From assembly GCA_017416285.1 (NCBI GenBank), contig JAFQCU010000032.1:1-64000 (forward strand): a stretch of 64,000 nt of DNA, written 5' to 3'. A program made the position numbers and the translations under genes. Numbering within the stretch: position 1 is the stretch's first letter; each line of letters begins with the position of its first letter. Below are positions 1-8,187 of this stretch, piece by piece. The notes beneath the pieces were generated by a model. The model searched no databases, was not told the DNA's origin, and saw only the letters and a program-made list of their open reading frames with translations. This DNA is from Clostridia bacterium. Its GTDB lineage: Bacteria > Bacillota > Clostridia > Oscillospirales > Acutalibacteraceae.

Positions 1-2
1 AA

Positions 3-974
3 ATTGACCCTGTCAAAGCTCCTTGGGTATTAGAAGCATTCAAATTGTACAGCAACGGTAAGACGATAAAGGAAATCGTTACCTTGCTGAATGCAAAAGG
101 CGTTACTACTTCTAAAGGCAGCAAGCTGACGATCAACATCGTGACAAACCTATTAAAGAATCGCCGGTACATAGGAGAATACCGATTCGGTGATGTGATA
201 TGCGAGAATGGTATCCCGCAAATCGTTCCAACGGACTTATTCAACAAGGTACAAGACCGGCTAAGGAAGAACACAAAAGCCGCTGCAAGGCACAAGGCCG
301 AGGACGACTACCTACTGACAACCAAGCTATTCTGCGGTAAATGCGGGCGTTATATGACCGGTGAGAGCGGCACAGGCCGAAGCGGAGCCGTGCATCGCTA
401 CTACAAATGCAACGGTGCCAAGTACAAGCACGCATGCGACAAAAAGACAGTCAAAAAGGACTGGATCGAAAACATTGTTATCAAGTACACCCGTGAAATG
501 ATGATGAGCGATAATGTACTTGAAGATATCTCCGGCATCGTATTCCGAAACTTTCAGAAAGAGAATCCTGTCATTCAGTTATTAAAGCAAAGGCTCAGCG
601 AAACGGAAACAGCACTGAACAATCTACTCAAAGCAATAGAAGAAGGAATTATCACTTCAACAACGAAACAGAGAATGCTCGAATTGGAGCAGACAAGAGA
701 TGAGATAAATTTGAAGCTCATCAAGGAAGAGATGAAGAAGCCCACGATTACAAAAGAGGGTTTAATGCTATGGTTGAAGCAAATTCAGACCATGAGCTTA
801 GAAACGAAGGAACACAAACAAAGACTGATTGACTGCTTTGTCAATGCCGTATATCTCTACGACGACAAGCTGGTCATAACATTCAATTATAAGGAAGCAA
901 GCAAAACCGTCACTCTAAAAGAGGTAAACGGTTCGATTATAGAATGCTCAGGTGCACCAAAAAGCACGAAGTAA
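3..974 (+). CDS. Large serine recombinase, C-terminal part (5' truncated by window edge)
   Basis: The frame is open from the first bases of the window, so the N-terminal resolvase domain with its catalytic serine lies upstream and is not visible. The visible 323 residues begin inside the Recombinase domain (EAFKLYSNGKTIKEI, then the LN..GV.TSKG segment), continue into a zinc ribbon (CGKC near visible residue 113, then YYKCN and HAC), and end with a long charged helical region typical of the coiled coil of large serine integrases. Such enzymes integrate and excise phages, ICEs and Tn4451-like elements. The gene usually lies at the edge of its element. The TTG at 45 is only an internal codon. 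Which element this serves cannot be decided from this window. Confidence 0.9.
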   Translation: MDPVKAPWVLEAFKLYSNGKTIKEIVTLLNAKGVTTSKGSKLTINIVTNLLKNRRYIGEYRFGDVICENGIPQIVPTDLFNKVQDRLRKNTKAAARHKAEDDYLLTTKLFCGKCGRYMTGESGTGRSGAVHRYYKCNGAKYKHACDKKTVKKDWIENIVIKYTREMMMSDNVLEDISGIVFRNFQKENPVIQLLKQRLSETETALNNLLKAIEEGIITSTTKQRMLELEQTRDEINLKLIKEEMKKPTITKEGLMLWLKQIQTMSLETKEHKQRLIDCFVNAVYLYDDKLVITFNYKEASKTVTLKEVNGSIIECSGAPKSTK

Positions 975-990
975 ATACTTCGTGCTTTTT
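959..990 (+). terminator. Intrinsic terminator of the recombinase gene
   Basis: A perfect inverted repeat: AAAAAGCACGAAGTA at 959-973 pairs with 976-990 and ends in five Ts. The recombinase stop codon (972-974) lies at the top of the stem. It would work on either strand. Confidence 0.85.
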
Positions 991-996
991 AAATTC

Positions 997-1025
997 TTGC
1001 AATAATAGCTTTGTTTTGATATAAT
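997..1025 (+). promoter_or_regulatory. Sigma-A type promoter for the 129-residue membrane protein
   Basis: TTGCAA (997-1002), a 17 nt spacer and a perfect TATAAT (1020-1025), 18 nt ahead of the ATG, with GGAGGGG as ribosome binding site between them. Confidence 0.65.
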
Positions 1026-1043
1026 AGTTATGGAGGGGATAAT

Positions 1044-1433
1044 ATGCGAAGAATACTCGATAAATTATTCCAAAACACAAAGCTGTCAATAATTATTCCA
1101 ATTATTATTTCGGTGGTAACGTATTTGTTATTTGCTTTATTTGGTAAATCGGATAATAAAACCGATTTGCTTATTATGACACCGATAGTGGCTGTTTTTT
1201 TGTTTTTCGGCGGCTTCTTGGTTATGTTTTTTGCTATAAAATCCGGTGGGCCAGAATGGCTTGTAAACTTGTTTGTATTATTAACAACAATAACTTGGAC
1301 TTTGGGCGCAATACGTGAATTAATAATTTTTTGTCTTAGCGGTTTTCAAACCTTTGAATATGTTACAAGTGCTGCTTTTGTTGTGTATGCGGCAGTTTCT
1401 TGGGCATACAGCAAAAGAAAAAAACAATCATAA
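1044..1433 (+). CDS. Small polytopic membrane protein, unknown function
   Basis: 129 residues with four predicted membrane spans (about residues 13-32, 44-66, 72-92 and 104-123) and a basic C-terminal tail (SKRKKQS). I recognise no family. The ATG follows a strong GGAGGGG site and a promoter of its own, and the gene is closed by a terminator, so it is an independent unit. It lies between the recombinase terminator and the conserved chromosome, so it could be element cargo or a host gene next to the insertion site. Its bases look more AT-rich than the recombinase. Confidence 0.7.
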   Translation: MRRILDKLFQNTKLSIIIPIIISVVTYLLFALFGKSDNKTDLLIMTPIVAVFLFFGGFLVMFFAIKSGGPEWLVNLFVLLTTITWTLGAIRELIIFCLSGFQTFEYVTSAAFVVYAAVSWAYSKRKKQS

Positions 1434-1436
1434 TAT

Positions 1437-1464
1437 AAATCCCACAGTTTTCACTGTGGGATTT
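1437..1464. terminator. Bidirectional terminator between convergent genes
   Basis: A 12 bp stem: AAATCCCACAGT (1437-1448), TTTC loop, ACTGTGGGATTT (1453-1464). It lies between the plus-strand small membrane protein and the minus-strand phosphofructokinase and has T-rich flanks on both strands. Confidence 0.8.
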
Positions 1465-1470
1465 ATTGTG

Positions 1471-2721
1471 CTATTCAATTTTACCTTCACGCTTATGGTG
1501 GGGAAGTGCAGTACGCAAAACGTAATGCTGTGGCAAGCCGTTTTTCATCCTAAAGTTTTGTTCGCCTTGAATTAAAGGCATACAGTATTCAATGGCGGCT
1601 TCGGTTACGTTGTTGTGTAATTTATTTATCCATTCCACAGGGAAATATTTAACCTTGTTTGCAACCTCTCGCACGTCAACGTGTTCAATGCGCATATTGT
1701 ACGGATGGTTAGAAACACGGCGGTATATCATCATTCTGCCCGAATAACCGTCAAGTGCAGTTTTTACTGCCGCACCGCCAATGCGTTCGGCTTCGGTAAT
1801 ATCACGCTTTGAGCTTAAATGGGAAGAACAACGCTGCATTACGTTAAGCTCGATTGAGCGAACCTTGCAGCCTAATTCACGTGCAACAATTTTTTCAAGT
1901 GCTTTTCCGACACCGGCCAAGTATTTGTGACCAAAATTATCGCTTTTGCCTGATTGAAAATCATTAATTTCGGCGGGGTCAAGTGTGATTCCTTCCGAAA
2001 CGGCGATAACAACTGCGTAGTATTTTTCTTGAGCCTCACGCACGTCTTTTAAAAATTTTTCAACCGAAAAAGGTACCTCAGGCAGATAGATAAGATGAGG
2101 TGCGATTTCATAGTTTCTGCGAAGCAGAGCTGCCGAAGCGGTAAGCCAGCCGGTATCACGCCCCATAATTTCAACAATAGTTACCGATTTGCTTGAATAA
2201 ACGCTGCTGTCACGAATAATTTCCTGCATGGTGGTAGCAACGTATTTTGCCGCCGAGCCAAAGCCTGGCGTGTGGTCGGTGATGGGAAGGTCGTTATCAA
2301 TGGTTTTTGGAATACCAATAGCCTTAATATCAATATTATTCGCTTTAAAATAATCGTCAAGCTTCATAACGGTATCCATTGAATCATTACCGCCAATGTA
2401 GAAAAAGGCGCTTATATCGTGTTTTTTCAGATTTTCAACAATGGTTTCGTAAACCGATGAATCCGTCTTGAAATTTGGAAGCTTATATCGGCAAGAGCCA
2501 AGCACGGTTGATGGCGTTTGACGGATAAGCTCAACATCGTCATCATCTAAAATAATATCGCAAAGGTTAATGAAGTTATCGAGAATCAAACCCTCAACAC
2601 CGTTTACAGAACCAAATACGTTTTCAATTTCCTCGTATTTTGTGGCGTGGCGGAAAACACCCAAAAGGGATGCGTTAATGGCGCATGTAGGTCCACCTGA
2701 TTGTGCAACTGCAATATTCAT
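1471..2721 (-). CDS. pfp: Pyrophosphate-dependent 6-phosphofructokinase
   Basis: Phosphorylates fructose 6-phosphate in glycolysis, here predicted to use PPi rather than ATP. The 416-residue protein opens with the AVAQSGGPT loop. The phosphate-donor site reads GGNDS (residues 110-114), with Asp where ATP enzymes have Gly, and PKTIDND (138-144), with Lys where ATP enzymes have Gly. These two residues are the established markers of PPi specificity. The sugar-phosphate site MGRDTGW is also present. It has its own promoter and an AGGAAG ribosome binding site. The PPi reaction is reversible, so it may also act in gluconeogenesis. The donor preference is inferred from motifs. Confidence 0.92.
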   Translation of the reverse strand: MNIAVAQSGGPTCAINASLLGVFRHATKYEEIENVFGSVNGVEGLILDNFINLCDIILDDDDVELIRQTPSTVLGSCRYKLPNFKTDSSVYETIVENLKKHDISAFFYIGGNDSMDTVMKLDDYFKANNIDIKAIGIPKTIDNDLPITDHTPGFGSAAKYVATTMQEIIRDSSVYSSKSVTIVEIMGRDTGWLTASAALLRRNYEIAPHLIYLPEVPFSVEKFLKDVREAQEKYYAVVIAVSEGITLDPAEINDFQSGKSDNFGHKYLAGVGKALEKIVARELGCKVRSIELNVMQRCSSHLSSKRDITEAERIGGAAVKTALDGYSGRMMIYRRVSNHPYNMRIEHVDVREVANKVKYFPVEWINKLHNNVTEAAIEYCMPLIQGEQNFRMKNGLPQHYVLRTALPHHKREGKIE

Positions 2722-2753
2722 TTAAAACTTCCTTTTTTAAAAATTACACCGTA

Positions 2754-2782
2754 ATTTTAACATATAAACGCAAATATGTAAA
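2754..2782 (-). promoter_or_regulatory. Promoter of pfp
   Basis: On the minus strand TTTACA (complement of 2777-2782), 17 nt, TAAAAT (complement of 2754-2759), upstream of the pfp ATG. Confidence 0.5.
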
Positions 2783-2824
2783 CTAATTATATTAATTTTT
2801 TGAAAAATTGATATTTTGTTTTAC

Positions 2825-2853
2825 TTGAAAAATATTATACGGTATGATATAAA
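2825..2853 (+). promoter_or_regulatory. Promoter of the RluA-type synthase gene
   Basis: TTGAAA (2825-2830), 17 nt, TATAAA (2848-2853), then AGGCGGTGAT as ribosome binding site directly before the ATG. Confidence 0.5.
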
Positions 2854-2870
2854 ATTATAAAGGCGGTGAT

Positions 2871-3503
2871 ATGATGAAAATTTTATATTCTGATGATTAT
2901 ATTGTTGCTTGTATAAAGCCGGTTGGTATTTTGTCACAGGCTGATACCGGTGGCGGCGAAAGTATGATAACCGAGCTTTCAAAAATGTACGGTTGTGAAA
3001 TTTATCCACTTCACCGACTTGACAAAGGTGTTTCGGGTATTATGGTTTACGCTAAAACCAAATTTGCCGCTTCTGAACTGTCACAAGATATTGCAAATCA
3101 TCGCTTTAAAAAGGAATATCTTGCCGTAGTTAATGGTACACCGCAAGAGAGTGGCGAAATGGTTGACCTACTGTTTAAGGACAGCCGAAAGAATAAATCT
3201 TATGTTGTTAATCGTATGCGAAAAGGTGTGAAAGAGGCATCTCTCGAATATGAACTTTTAAACACAGACAGGCAAAAATCACTTGTGCGGGTGCTTTTGC
3301 ATACAGGTAGAACACATCAGATAAGGGTGCAATTTGCTTCACGTAAAATGCCGCTTTTGGGTGACAAAAAATACGGCGGTAATAATGATTATGAAAATAT
3401 TGCGCTTTTGTCTTACCGTTTAAGCTTTAATCATCCCAAAACCAAAGAGGAAATGATTTTTACAGCAGATGAAACGGAATTTATCAACGTTTTTATGAAA
3501 TGA
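2871..3503 (+). CDS. RluA-family RNA pseudouridine synthase
   Basis: 210 residues, the length of a compact RluA-family enzyme without an S4 domain. The catalytic motif HRLDKGVSG is at residues 48-56, with Asp51 as predicted nucleophile, followed by the KKEYLAVV strand and the RTHQIRVQFA motif near residue 147. It isomerises uridine to pseudouridine in rRNA or tRNA; the target site cannot be read from sequence. Two ATG codons are adjacent (2871 and 2874); the ribosome binding site suits either. It stands alone, convergent with the Nudix gene and sharing its terminator. Confidence 0.88.
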   Translation: MMKILYSDDYIVACIKPVGILSQADTGGGESMITELSKMYGCEIYPLHRLDKGVSGIMVYAKTKFAASELSQDIANHRFKKEYLAVVNGTPQESGEMVDLLFKDSRKNKSYVVNRMRKGVKEASLEYELLNTDRQKSLVRVLLHTGRTHQIRVQFASRKMPLLGDKKYGGNNDYENIALLSYRLSFNHPKTKEEMIFTADETEFINVFMK

Positions 3504-3517
3504 TAAACCCTTATATG

Positions 3518-3551
3518 AAAAATAGCGACGGAATTTTCCGTCGCTATTTTT
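3518..3551. terminator. Bidirectional terminator, shared by convergent genes
   Basis: A 16 bp perfect stem with a two-base centre: AAAAATAGCGACGGAA (3518-3533) against 3536-3551. The stop codon of the minus-strand Nudix gene (3550-3552) is inside its edge. Confidence 0.85.
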
Positions 3552-4017
3552 ATACGATTTTTTCACCGTTTAATACGGCATTTATAAGTGCTTCGCCTTC
3601 ATACTGAAGCTTCAATGAAAAGAATGGCACTCTTTCCTCGATAAGCTTTAAAAATATTTTATCGCCTTGCCAAAGGGGAAGGGAATAAATATCATTAATA
3701 GGTACCCACTCCAAATTTCCCTCATCGCATTGGGTTAATTCGCCCGTAAATTTATCGGCGTAAAAAAGGTGGATATATTCAGTCGGCCACTTGTTTGAAA
3801 CGAAGGTAAGAATACCTCGGTATTCGGGTTTTATAAGGGTAAGGCCTGTTTCTTCGTACGCTTCACGAAGCATACATTCTTCGGGACTTTCTTTATCCTC
3901 AAATTTGCCACCTATACCAATCCACTTATCTTGATTAAGGTCGTTGACCTTTTTTACACGGTGAAGCATTAAATATTTTCCGTCTTTTTCAATGTAACAA
4001 AGTGTGGTATTAATCAT
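3550..4017 (-). CDS. Nudix hydrolase (MutT/8-oxo-dGTPase-like)
   Basis: 155 residues with a textbook Nudix box at residues 37-59: G, five residues, E, seven residues, then REAYEETGL. This loop binds Mg and hydrolyses a nucleoside diphosphate linked to another moiety. Flanking sequence (YIEKDGKYLMLHRVKK and the later TFVSNKWPTEYIHLFYA) resembles the 8-oxo-dGTP diphosphatase group of Firmicutes, but the substrate is not proven by the motif. The start is 5 bp downstream of the LTA-synthase-like gene, so the two are probably co-transcribed. Confidence 0.88.
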   Translation of the reverse strand: MINTTLCYIEKDGKYLMLHRVKKVNDLNQDKWIGIGGKFEDKESPEECMLREAYEETGLTLIKPEYRGILTFVSNKWPTEYIHLFYADKFTGELTQCDEGNLEWVPINDIYSLPLWQGDKIFLKLIEERVPFFSLKLQYEGEALINAVLNGEKIV

Positions 4018-4022
4018 AATGC

Positions 4023-6230
4023 TTACTCTTTTCTTGAAAGGTCGGTAGCGGTGTGCTGATATCCTGAAAGGAAGAAAACCTCAGTATCGATGTTTTTCTG
4101 GTCGAAAATACAGTTATATTGAATTTTTTCGTATTCTTTAAGAATATCAGTATAGGGTGAGGTATCACTCCATTTATAATAATTACCCTCGGCGTCAATA
4201 TAACCTGCGGTGTTTATAACAGGCAAGGTTTCAGAAAGCTTTAACAGGTATTTATTATATTCGGTAAGCTCAAGCCCTGCAGTTTGCAGAACCAATGAAG
4301 AAAGGTAATTAACGCTAAGGCGGGGAATCATTTTTTCTTCAATATCGTAATTTGCCCAGATAAAGAAGGGTGTTGTATAACGCTTTTGCTCGTCTTCGAT
4401 TGAAAGGTTGTTAATATCCTTAACACCCATAACCTCGGCAACAAAATTTGTTTCAACATTGGGCTGGTGGTCACCGAACATACAAATTATAGTCGGCTCC
4501 TTAACCTTTGAAAAATATTCAATAAGCTCTTTAAAGGCAGTGTCGGTTGCACGTACAAGTGAAAGATATTTGTTTGCACGATTATAAGCCTTTGAAGTGG
4601 AGGTTGCGTAAATTGCTTCGTTAAAGTTCACACAGCTCATTGAATAGCCGCCGTGGTTTTGCATGGTAACATTAAAGGTGAAGTATGGCTGTGATTTATC
4701 ACGGTTTTCGTAATCCTCAATCAAAAGGTCAAAATTGTAATCATCGCTTATATATTGGCGTAACAGCATATTCGAACCGGGGTAATTAAGGTCGACAAGG
4801 CTTTGCAAATAGTTTGCGTCGTTGCCGTTTGCCTGATAGCGTTCCCAAAGCGACATATCGAAAATATCTTCTAATGCGGTAAACTTATTAAAACCAAAGT
4901 TGCTGTAAACTGTGGGACGGTTCCAACCGTTTGCAAGGTAGGGGTGGAATGCCCAAGCAGAATAGCTTTGTGCTTTCATTGTTGAAACAAGTGAAGCCAT
5001 TGGGTTTTTAACATACAGCATATATGCGTTACTGCCCGACGGCAGGAAGTGGGTTGAGTGGCCGGTTAAAAACTCAAATTCAGTATTAGAGGTGCCCGCA
5101 CCAATAACCGGAACGTACAAATTGCCTTTAACAGTATTTTCGGTAAGGCTGTTCATAAAAGGCATATAATCAAGATTGGTTTCCAAATTGCCTAAAACAC
5201 GTAAATCCGAAAGGGATTCGTTCATAATACAAATAACATTGGGGCGAACCTTATTGGGGTCTTTATTTTCGTTGGGGTCGACCGTCTGGTCAATATAGTC
5301 TTTAATTTTATCGGGGTCGTAATCGTTAGGCTCGGACATAAATAAATATTTGGTGTTTACAAAAAAGTTGTAAACAAAGCCGGAATTTTTATAGCCTCGT
5401 GCCTGATTCCAAAAGTCGGGCTTGATACCCAAATCAGCAAAAATGCTTGTGCCATAAAAAAGTATAAGCAAAACAGCAGAAAATGTTGCCATAAAGGAAC
5501 GTGAAACAATAGCAGTAGCCAAATTAAATTTGGGTGTGCGCATTTTAAGGGTTATAACTAATACAATAATGAATATAAAGGCTGCTGTGATCAGCTTATA
5601 ATTGGGGGCAAAATTATAGGTGCCTGCAACACCCGCAGCGGTGCCGATGCTCAAAAAATCCATCGGTTGGAAAGGGGTGCCACGAAACTCCATTACGTAA
5701 TGATGGGCAACTGCAAGACACATAATAATAAGATTGACCGAGGTATAGGTTATAGCAAAGTTGCCGGAAATTGCAAATACAATGAAATAAAATACTAAAA
5801 TTATAATATAGTTACCAAAAATACCGAGGGACACCATATCACCGACAAATACACCATTTAGACATTCGGTAATGGTGGTGGTGACAAATGGCATTAAGAG
5901 CAAAATGACAAACCCAAGTATTTGTTTTGTTAAATTATGCTTAATATTAATCCTGAAAATAGTAACTGCGGCGATAACAAACGGCAGTGCTAAATCAAGC
6001 GCCATAATTATCCAACGGGTTGAAATACTTAATGTATTATAAGTATTAATACTAAATATTACCAATAAAAGACAGGCAAGGCAAAGCACTGCACCTGTTA
6101 TCTTTGAAGGCTTTGTGGCAGTTATTTCAAAATTGTTTTTGAAATATTCGGGAACCGACTGCTTAAAAAAGCGGGGAAGTTTGCCGCAAACAAAACCCTT
6201 TACACTTTCTTTGATTTTATTAATATTCAT
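4023..6230 (-). CDS. LTA-synthase-family membrane sulfatase-fold phosphoglycerol transferase
   Basis: 735 residues. About five membrane spans fill residues 38-270, followed by an extracellular alkaline-phosphatase/sulfatase-fold domain. Expected metal and catalytic motifs are visible: IMNESLSD (metal ligand Glu), GAGTSNTEFEF with the candidate nucleophile Thr, and GDHQPN (Asp-His ligands). Family members polymerise glycerol phosphate from phosphatidylglycerol onto lipoteichoic acid, or move phosphoglycerol to other envelope glycans. This one is the longer clostridial form, so the exact acceptor is open. It is followed 5 bp later by the Nudix gene. GAAAGG is the ribosome binding site. Confidence 0.85.
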   Translation of the reverse strand: MNINKIKESVKGFVCGKLPRFFKQSVPEYFKNNFEITATKPSKITGAVLCLACLLLVIFSINTYNTLSISTRWIIMALDLALPFVIAAVTIFRINIKHNLTKQILGFVILLLMPFVTTTITECLNGVFVGDMVSLGIFGNYIIILVFYFIVFAISGNFAITYTSVNLIIMCLAVAHHYVMEFRGTPFQPMDFLSIGTAAGVAGTYNFAPNYKLITAAFIFIIVLVITLKMRTPKFNLATAIVSRSFMATFSAVLLILFYGTSIFADLGIKPDFWNQARGYKNSGFVYNFFVNTKYLFMSEPNDYDPDKIKDYIDQTVDPNENKDPNKVRPNVICIMNESLSDLRVLGNLETNLDYMPFMNSLTENTVKGNLYVPVIGAGTSNTEFEFLTGHSTHFLPSGSNAYMLYVKNPMASLVSTMKAQSYSAWAFHPYLANGWNRPTVYSNFGFNKFTALEDIFDMSLWERYQANGNDANYLQSLVDLNYPGSNMLLRQYISDDYNFDLLIEDYENRDKSQPYFTFNVTMQNHGGYSMSCVNFNEAIYATSTSKAYNRANKYLSLVRATDTAFKELIEYFSKVKEPTIICMFGDHQPNVETNFVAEVMGVKDINNLSIEDEQKRYTTPFFIWANYDIEEKMIPRLSVNYLSSLVLQTAGLELTEYNKYLLKLSETLPVINTAGYIDAEGNYYKWSDTSPYTDILKEYEKIQYNCIFDQKNIDTEVFFLSGYQHTATDLSRKE

Positions 6231-6443
6231 TAATATACGTTCCTTTCAGAGAGTATATATAATTTTTTACATATATAGGAGTATAACACAAAATTGTTAA
6301 AATAACAATAGTTTTGTTATTGTTCAGCACTATAAACGATACCATTACACTGAAAAAGCGTGATTTTGTTGTAAAAATATAACAACGCTTTATCTCTTTA
6401 GTTGGATAAAGTGCACAAACTTCAAAAAAATGTAAAAAAACAC

Positions 6444-6472
6444 TTTACAACTTCATCGAAGTGAAGTATAAT
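6444..6472 (+). promoter_or_regulatory. Promoter of the amino acid ABC transporter operon
   Basis: TTTACA (6444-6449), 17 nt, TATAAT (6467-6472). The spacer holds an imperfect inverted repeat (CTTCA...TGAAG, 6451-6466) that could be an operator. The predicted transcript has about 160 nt of leader before the binding protein gene. Confidence 0.7.
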
Positions 6473-6507
6473 AACACCATCGACACAGCGCATGGAGGAA
6501 AAAGAAA

Positions 6508-6528
6508 ATGAAAGTCCACCGAAACTAA
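6508..6528 (+). CDS. Putative six-residue leader peptide MKVHRN
   Basis: ATG at 6508 follows a perfect GGAGG (6494-6498) at a 9 nt spacing and runs six codons to TAA. It lies in the 5' leader of an amino acid transporter operon and reads Lys-Val-His-Arg-Asn after Met. Basic residues in the peptide suit a sensor of basic amino acids, but no terminator/antiterminator pair is obvious downstream. It is too short for coding statistics, so the call rests on the ribosome binding site and position. An overlapping ATG at 6492 gives a 13-codon alternative without a ribosome binding site. Confidence 0.4.
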   Translation: MKVHRN

Positions 6529-6641
6529 ACTGAATACTTTTTATTTTTTTAACGGCTCACTTTACTTAACTAAATTTCTAAAGTGCGCAAACCCACACAA
6601 ATTTTAAAACAAAACAAAAACATTTTAAGGAGAAATTAAAA

Positions 6642-7445
6642 ATGAAAAAACTTATTGCTTTACTTATGACACTCGCTCTTTTAGTTGCTTGCTTCGCTGG
6701 TTGCGGTGGCAAGAAGGAAGATCCCAAAGAAACAATCGTTGTTGGCTACACAATCTATTCACCTATGAACTATTTTGATGAAGACGGCGAAACCCTTATC
6801 GGTTTCGATACCGACCTTGCAAAAGCAGTTTTTGAAGGCCTTGGCTATGAAGTAATGTTCCAGGAAATCGACTGGGACAGCAAATACACCGATGTCAACT
6901 CCGGCACAATTGATTGCATCTGGAACGGCTTTACCTGCAACTCAAAGGATGATGACGGCATTGAACGCTCACAAAAGGTTGACTTCTCTTACAACTATAT
7001 GGAAAACCGTCAGGTAATCGTTGTTAAGAAGGATAGCGGCATCACAAAGGCTGCTGACTTAAAGGGTAAGACCGGTGCTGCTGAATCAGGCTCTGCAGGT
7101 GAAACCTATGCTAAGAGCTTTGAAGGCATCATCTATAAGGGTTGCCCCAAGCAGACCGACTGCTTAAACGAAGTAAACGCTATGACCGCTAATTTTGCAG
7201 TTCTTGATGCTCAGCTTGCTAAGAGCTACTGCGGTAAGGGCAACTATGCTGACCTCATGATCGTTGACGACCTTTCTTCAGACGTTGAATACTATGCAAT
7301 CGGCTTCAAGAAGGGCAGCGAGCTTACTGCTAAAGTAAACGAACAACTTGTTAAGCTTGCAGAAAACGGTACAATCAAGAAGATTGCTGAAAAGTATGAC
7401 GTTCTTAACACAACTATCCTTGATTATGCTGATCAGGTAAAATAA
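6642..7445 (+). CDS. Amino acid ABC transporter, substrate-binding lipoprotein
   Basis: 267 residues of the SBP_bac_3 family. The N-terminus is a lipoprotein signal (MKKLIALLMTLALL) with a lipobox cysteine at residue 17 (LVAC) or 21. The mature part has the family's opening strand (IVVGYTIYSPMNYFDEDGETLIGFDTDLAKAV is the typical layout) and the ADLKGKTGAAESGSAGE hinge segment. It captures a polar amino acid outside the cell and delivers it to the permease encoded next. The substrate cannot be fixed from sequence. AAGGAG precedes the ATG. It is the first large gene of a five-gene plus-strand run. Confidence 0.92.
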   Translation: MKKLIALLMTLALLVACFAGCGGKKEDPKETIVVGYTIYSPMNYFDEDGETLIGFDTDLAKAVFEGLGYEVMFQEIDWDSKYTDVNSGTIDCIWNGFTCNSKDDDGIERSQKVDFSYNYMENRQVIVVKKDSGITKAADLKGKTGAAESGSAGETYAKSFEGIIYKGCPKQTDCLNEVNAMTANFAVLDAQLAKSYCGKGNYADLMIVDDLSSDVEYYAIGFKKGSELTAKVNEQLVKLAENGTIKKIAEKYDVLNTTILDYADQVK

Positions 7446-7476
7446 TTAACATATAAATAATTTTCGGAGATATATA

Positions 7477-8172
7477 ATGACCTTTTTACAAGTAACACTA
7501 TTTCTTTTGGAAGGCTTTAAACTATCTTTGCTAATCTTTGCGGTGACGCTGCTTTGCGGCGCACCGCTTGGTTTGCCTATAGCCTTTTGTTCTATGAGCA
7601 CTTTTAAACCGCTTAAAGCAGTATCAAAGGTGTTTGTCTGGATAGTCAGAGGTATACCCCTGATGCTTCAGATATTCATAATTTATTATGTTCCGGGTCT
7701 TTTGTTTGAATACCCCTTATTTGCTAAAATCGACCGCTATTTCTTTTTGGAATACGGTATTTCAGACACTGGCCGAATTGTAGCAGTTCTTTTAGCCTTT
7801 GCCATTAACTATGCCTGCTATTTTTCGGAAATTTATCGTGGCGGTATTGAAAGCATTTCACAGGGACAGTATGAAGCCGGTTATGTTTTGGGTCTTACCA
7901 AATCACAGGTGTTCAGAAAAATTGTATTAAAGCAGGTTATAAAGCGCATTGTTCCGCCAATGTCTAATGAAATCATTACACTTATTAAGGATACGGCACT
8001 TGCAAACTGCATTTTGGTTTGTGAAATTATTAAGCAGGCAAAAGAGCTGGCTGCAACACAAGCACTTGTATGGCCTCTTTTCTACACGGGTGTGTTCTAT
8101 CTTTTATTTGTAGGCGTTCTTACAATCGTGCTAGGAAGAATCGAGAAAAAGCTTGATTATTTTAAGAGTTAG
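7477..8172 (+). CDS. Amino acid ABC transporter, permease
   Basis: 231 residues of the HisM/GlnP family with five predicted membrane spans. The cytoplasmic coupling loop is clear: the segment YRGGIESISQGQYEAGYVLG near residues 125-144 carries the EAG signature that contacts the ATPase. It probably acts as a homodimer, since no second permease gene is present. It lies between the binding protein (31 bp upstream) and the ATPase (15 bp downstream), which supports a complete polar amino acid uptake system. Confidence 0.92.
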   Translation: MTFLQVTLFLLEGFKLSLLIFAVTLLCGAPLGLPIAFCSMSTFKPLKAVSKVFVWIVRGIPLMLQIFIIYYVPGLLFEYPLFAKIDRYFFLEYGISDTGRIVAVLLAFAINYACYFSEIYRGGIESISQGQYEAGYVLGLTKSQVFRKIVLKQVIKRIVPPMSNEIITLIKDTALANCILVCEIIKQAKELAATQALVWPLFYTGVFYLLFVGVLTIVLGRIEKKLDYFKS

Positions 8173-8187
8173 GAGGAAAGACTGATA

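Larger units (their letters stand above)
6231..6641. other. 411 bp divergent intergenic region
   Basis: Separates the minus-strand LTA-synthase-like gene from the plus-strand amino acid transporter. It holds an AT-only inverted repeat (AACAATA at 6302 against TATTGTT), the transporter promoter, a six-codon leader ORF, a T-rich tract and a weak hairpin (CACTTTA 6558-6564 / TAAAGTG 6579-6585). No known riboswitch class was recognised. Confidence 0.6.

Noticed and set aside
1..990. Complete prophage or ICE in the window
   Set aside because: Only the end of one recombinase gene is visible, and no other mobility genes occur in the window.
6492..6533. Alternative 13-codon leader frame
   Set aside because: Its ATG lacks a Shine-Dalgarno and contains the one used by the six-codon frame.
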